A stretch of 6,776 nt of DNA from JAHIKV01 sp965195225 (GTDB lineage Bacteria; Planctomycetota; Planctomycetia; Pirellulales; Thermoguttaceae): positions 1 through 6,776 of the forward strand of contig CBDAFL010000270.1 in assembly GCA_965195225.1 (NCBI GenBank), read 5' to 3'. The position numbers were made by a program, and so were the translations under genes. Below, piece after piece: positions 5,453 through 6,776 of the stretch (position 1 is the stretch's first letter; every line of letters starts with the position of its first letter). The notes under the pieces were generated by a model, which did no database searches, was not told where the DNA came from, and worked only from the letters and a program-made list of their open reading frames with translations.

Positions 5453-6589
5453 ATGGCCAAACGCAAGGCAAAAAAAACGAAATCCACCGGCGCGAAGCGC
5501 AAATCGCCGACGAAGCCGGCCCGCTCCGTTAGCTCGGCGACCAAAATCAAGCGCCTCGATTCGGAGTTGGTCCAGTTGTTGCAGCAACGCGCCGGTTTGG
5601 TTCTCGAATCGGCGCGGCGCGGTGGGCGGCTTGTGTTGGGGCCGACGATGCCCGACGGAGAAGACGAAACCCTGCGCCGACTGGCGAACAAAAGTCGCGG
5701 GCCGATGCCGGCCCGCTCGGTCGGCACGGTGTTGCGCGAGGTTGCCAGCGGCTGCCGCGCGCTGATCCGGGTGCCTCGCGTCGCCTTTCCTGGCCCGCCG
5801 TTCGGATTCGGTCACCTGGCGGCGATGCAACATTTTGGCCGGAGCGCGGAGTGCGTACCGGCCGACGGCGCCGCAGCCGTGTTCGACGAGGTGCATCGCA
5901 AGCAGTCGGACTTTGGGCTGGTTCCGTTGGAAAGCTCTACCGACGGCCGCTTGGCCGATGCTTTCGACGCGCTGCTGCGGAACGAATTGAAGATCTGCGG
6001 GCAAGTGACGCTGTGCGTTCGCCACGCACTGCTGAGCAAATGCCCTCGCGCGGAAGTGCGGGAAGTGTACGGTGTGCCGACGACCTTGTCGCAATGCCGC
6101 ACTTGGCTGGCCAAGCACTTGCACTTTGCCCGACCGATTGAGGTCACGAGCACGTCAACCGCCTGCCAACTGGCCGGCGAGAAGCCCGGCGCGGCGGTCG
6201 TGGCCGGCCGAGAAGCCGGCGTCTGCTTCAATCTGGAGGTTTTGGCGGAGGACATCGAGGACAACGCCGCCAATACCGCCCGTTTCGCGGTGGTCGGCGA
6301 CCAACTGCCGCCCCGGACAAAAAACGACCGCACGGCGATGTTGTTTCAGTTGGAGCATCGGCCCGGCGCCCTGGCCGACGCCGTGGCGGTATTGAAGCGG
6401 AACAAGATCAATCTGACGCGGATCGAGTCGTTGCCGATCGCCGGCCCGGATCGAGTGGCATTGTTTTTTGTAGAGATTGAGGGGCACGAAGCCGACAAGC
6501 GCTTGTGCCGCAAGCTGGCGTCTTTGCGTCGCAAGACGCTTCGGTTGGAGATGCTCGGATCGTACCCAGCCGCCATAGAAAGGGATTAG
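5453..6589 (+). CDS. pheA: PheA-like prephenate dehydratase with ACT domain, atypical active site
   Basis: This 378-residue protein has the bifunctional P-protein layout: a Lys/Arg-rich tail (1-28), a chorismate-mutase-like helical region (about 29-105), a prephenate dehydratase region (about 108-282) and an ACT domain (about 293-375). PheA makes phenylpyruvate from prephenate in phenylalanine synthesis, and the ACT domain normally binds Phe. ACT features are clear: LEHRPGALADA (300-310), IESLP (324-328), LEMLGSYPA (365-373). The catalytic parts are eroded. The TRF motif reads TARF, with Ala276 at the essential Thr; the usual IENS/T reads LESST (Ser161 for Asn); and GPPFGFGH replaces the usual GPEGSFSH. 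Gln214 is kept. It could be a divergent enzyme or a Phe-sensing pseudoenzyme. ATG 5453 is the first start after an in-frame TAG at 5411 and has no clear SD. Family assignment is firm; activity is uncertain. Confidence 0.88.
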   Translation: MAKRKAKKTKSTGAKRKSPTKPARSVSSATKIKRLDSELVQLLQQRAGLVLESARRGGRLVLGPTMPDGEDETLRRLANKSRGPMPARSVGTVLREVASGCRALIRVPRVAFPGPPFGFGHLAAMQHFGRSAECVPADGAAAVFDEVHRKQSDFGLVPLESSTDGRLADAFDALLRNELKICGQVTLCVRHALLSKCPRAEVREVYGVPTTLSQCRTWLAKHLHFARPIEVTSTSTACQLAGEKPGAAVVAGREAGVCFNLEVLAEDIEDNAANTARFAVVGDQLPPRTKNDRTAMLFQLEHRPGALADAVAVLKRNKINLTRIESLPIAGPDRVALFFVEIEGHEADKRLCRKLASLRRKTLRLEMLGSYPAAIERD

Positions 6590-6610
6590 GGATTGGGGAT
6601 TAGAGATTAG
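6583..6610. repeat. Tandem heptad repeat at the end of pheA
   Basis: Four adjoining 7-bp units read GGATTAG, GGATTGG, GGATTAG, AGATTAG. The first contains the pheA stop codon (TAG 6587-6589). It resembles the heptanucleotide tandem repeats described in cyanobacteria (STRR type); membership of that class is an analogy, not a match. It could arise by slippage and vary between strains. Confidence 0.7.
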
Positions 6611-6634
6611 ATTTGAAGTCCGCTTGCGGTTTCG

Positions 6635-6648
6635 CACTGACCACTGAC
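6635..6648. repeat. Two-copy CACTGAC heptad repeat
   Basis: CACTGAC occurs twice head to tail, 24 bp after the GGATTAG-type run and 29 bp before tpiA. Two copies alone could be chance; a second 7-bp-period run in the same 88-bp gap makes it worth recording. Between the two runs is a small CCGC-TT-GCGG stem (6620-6629), too short to call a terminator. Confidence 0.4.
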
Positions 6649-6663
6649 TACAAGTATATTTAT

Positions 6664-6669
6664 GAGGAG
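6664..6669 (+). promoter_or_regulatory. tpiA ribosome-binding site
   Basis: GAGGAG lies 8 nt before the ATG at 6678 and fixes the tpiA start. Confidence 0.75.
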
Positions 6670-6677
6670 CGCCTTTG

Positions 6678-6776
6678 ATGCGACGACCGTTTATTGTCGG
6701 AAATTGGAAGATGAACTTGGACCGGGCCTCGGCCGTGGCGCTGGCCGAGGGGGTGGCGAAAGGGGCCGCTTCGGTC
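6678..6776 (+). CDS. tpiA: Triosephosphate isomerase, N-terminal 33 codons only
   Basis: The gene runs off the right edge. The visible start MRRPFIVGNWKMNLDRASA carries the family's hallmark GNWKMN, whose Asn and Lys (N9 and K11 here) contribute to the active site of this TIM-barrel enzyme. It interconverts dihydroxyacetone phosphate and glyceraldehyde 3-phosphate in cytosolic glycolysis and gluconeogenesis. A full gene would be about 250 codons. It follows pheA on the same strand after 88 bp of repeat-rich sequence, has a good SD (GAGGAG) and may be read from the pheA promoter or its own. The stretch shown is too short to judge anything downstream of the first helix. Confidence 0.93.
   Translation, partial: MRRPFIVGNWKMNLDRASAVALAEGVAKGAASV

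Noticed and set aside
5177..6124. 315-codon minus-strand frame
   Set aside because: It is antisense to the PheA-like gene and runs through the intergenic region; no recognisable domain and an Arg/Ala/Gln-rich shadow composition.
6631..6660. TTCGCA-N18-TATATT as a tpiA promoter
   Set aside because: Transcription would begin near 6667, inside the tpiA Shine-Dalgarno sequence, so it cannot be the useful promoter as read.

Overview
The window looks like a GC-rich bacterial chromosome segment, most probably from a planctomycete of the Pirellulales type. That assignment is an inference. It rests on the lysine-rich N-terminal tail of the PheA-like protein, on pheA being followed directly by tpiA, and on short GC-rich dispersed repeats wedged between genes. 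All genes read as ordinary cellular functions, and there is no rRNA, tRNA, IS element or CRISPR array.

Layout. From the left edge to about 5.12 kb everything is on the minus strand. In transcription order the genes are dnaK (Hsp70), a zeta-toxin-like P-loop kinase, a 57-residue ORF that overlaps it by ATGA, and clpB (Hsp100 disaggregase, running off the left edge without its last 90 or so codons). From 5.45 kb to the right edge the strand switches. There lie a PheA-like protein (chorismate-mutase-like region, prephenate dehydratase domain, ACT domain) and the first 33 codons of tpiA (triosephosphate isomerase). The 330-base divergent gap between dnaK and pheA must carry both promoter regions and holds three inverted repeats.

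How the genes fit together. DnaK and ClpB are partner chaperones in protein disaggregation, so their proximity makes sense. The two-gene zeta-like cassette between them does not obviously belong, is less GC-rich in the stretches counted, and resembles a toxin-antitoxin pair in the unusual toxin-first order. Compact hairpin or tandem repeats flank it. The dnaK-zeta gap holds a 9-bp-stem hairpin. The repeat between the small ORF and clpB supplies the small ORF's stop codon, and its 3' arm overlaps clpB's Shine-Dalgarno sequence. A heptad repeat likewise supplies the stop codon of pheA.

The observations most worth following are the zeta-like/small-ORF cassette inside a chaperone cluster, the hairpin repeat over the clpB ribosome-binding site, and the PheA-like protein. 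The last has lost the expected catalytic Thr of the TRF motif and most chorismate-mutase active-site residues, while its ACT domain looks intact.
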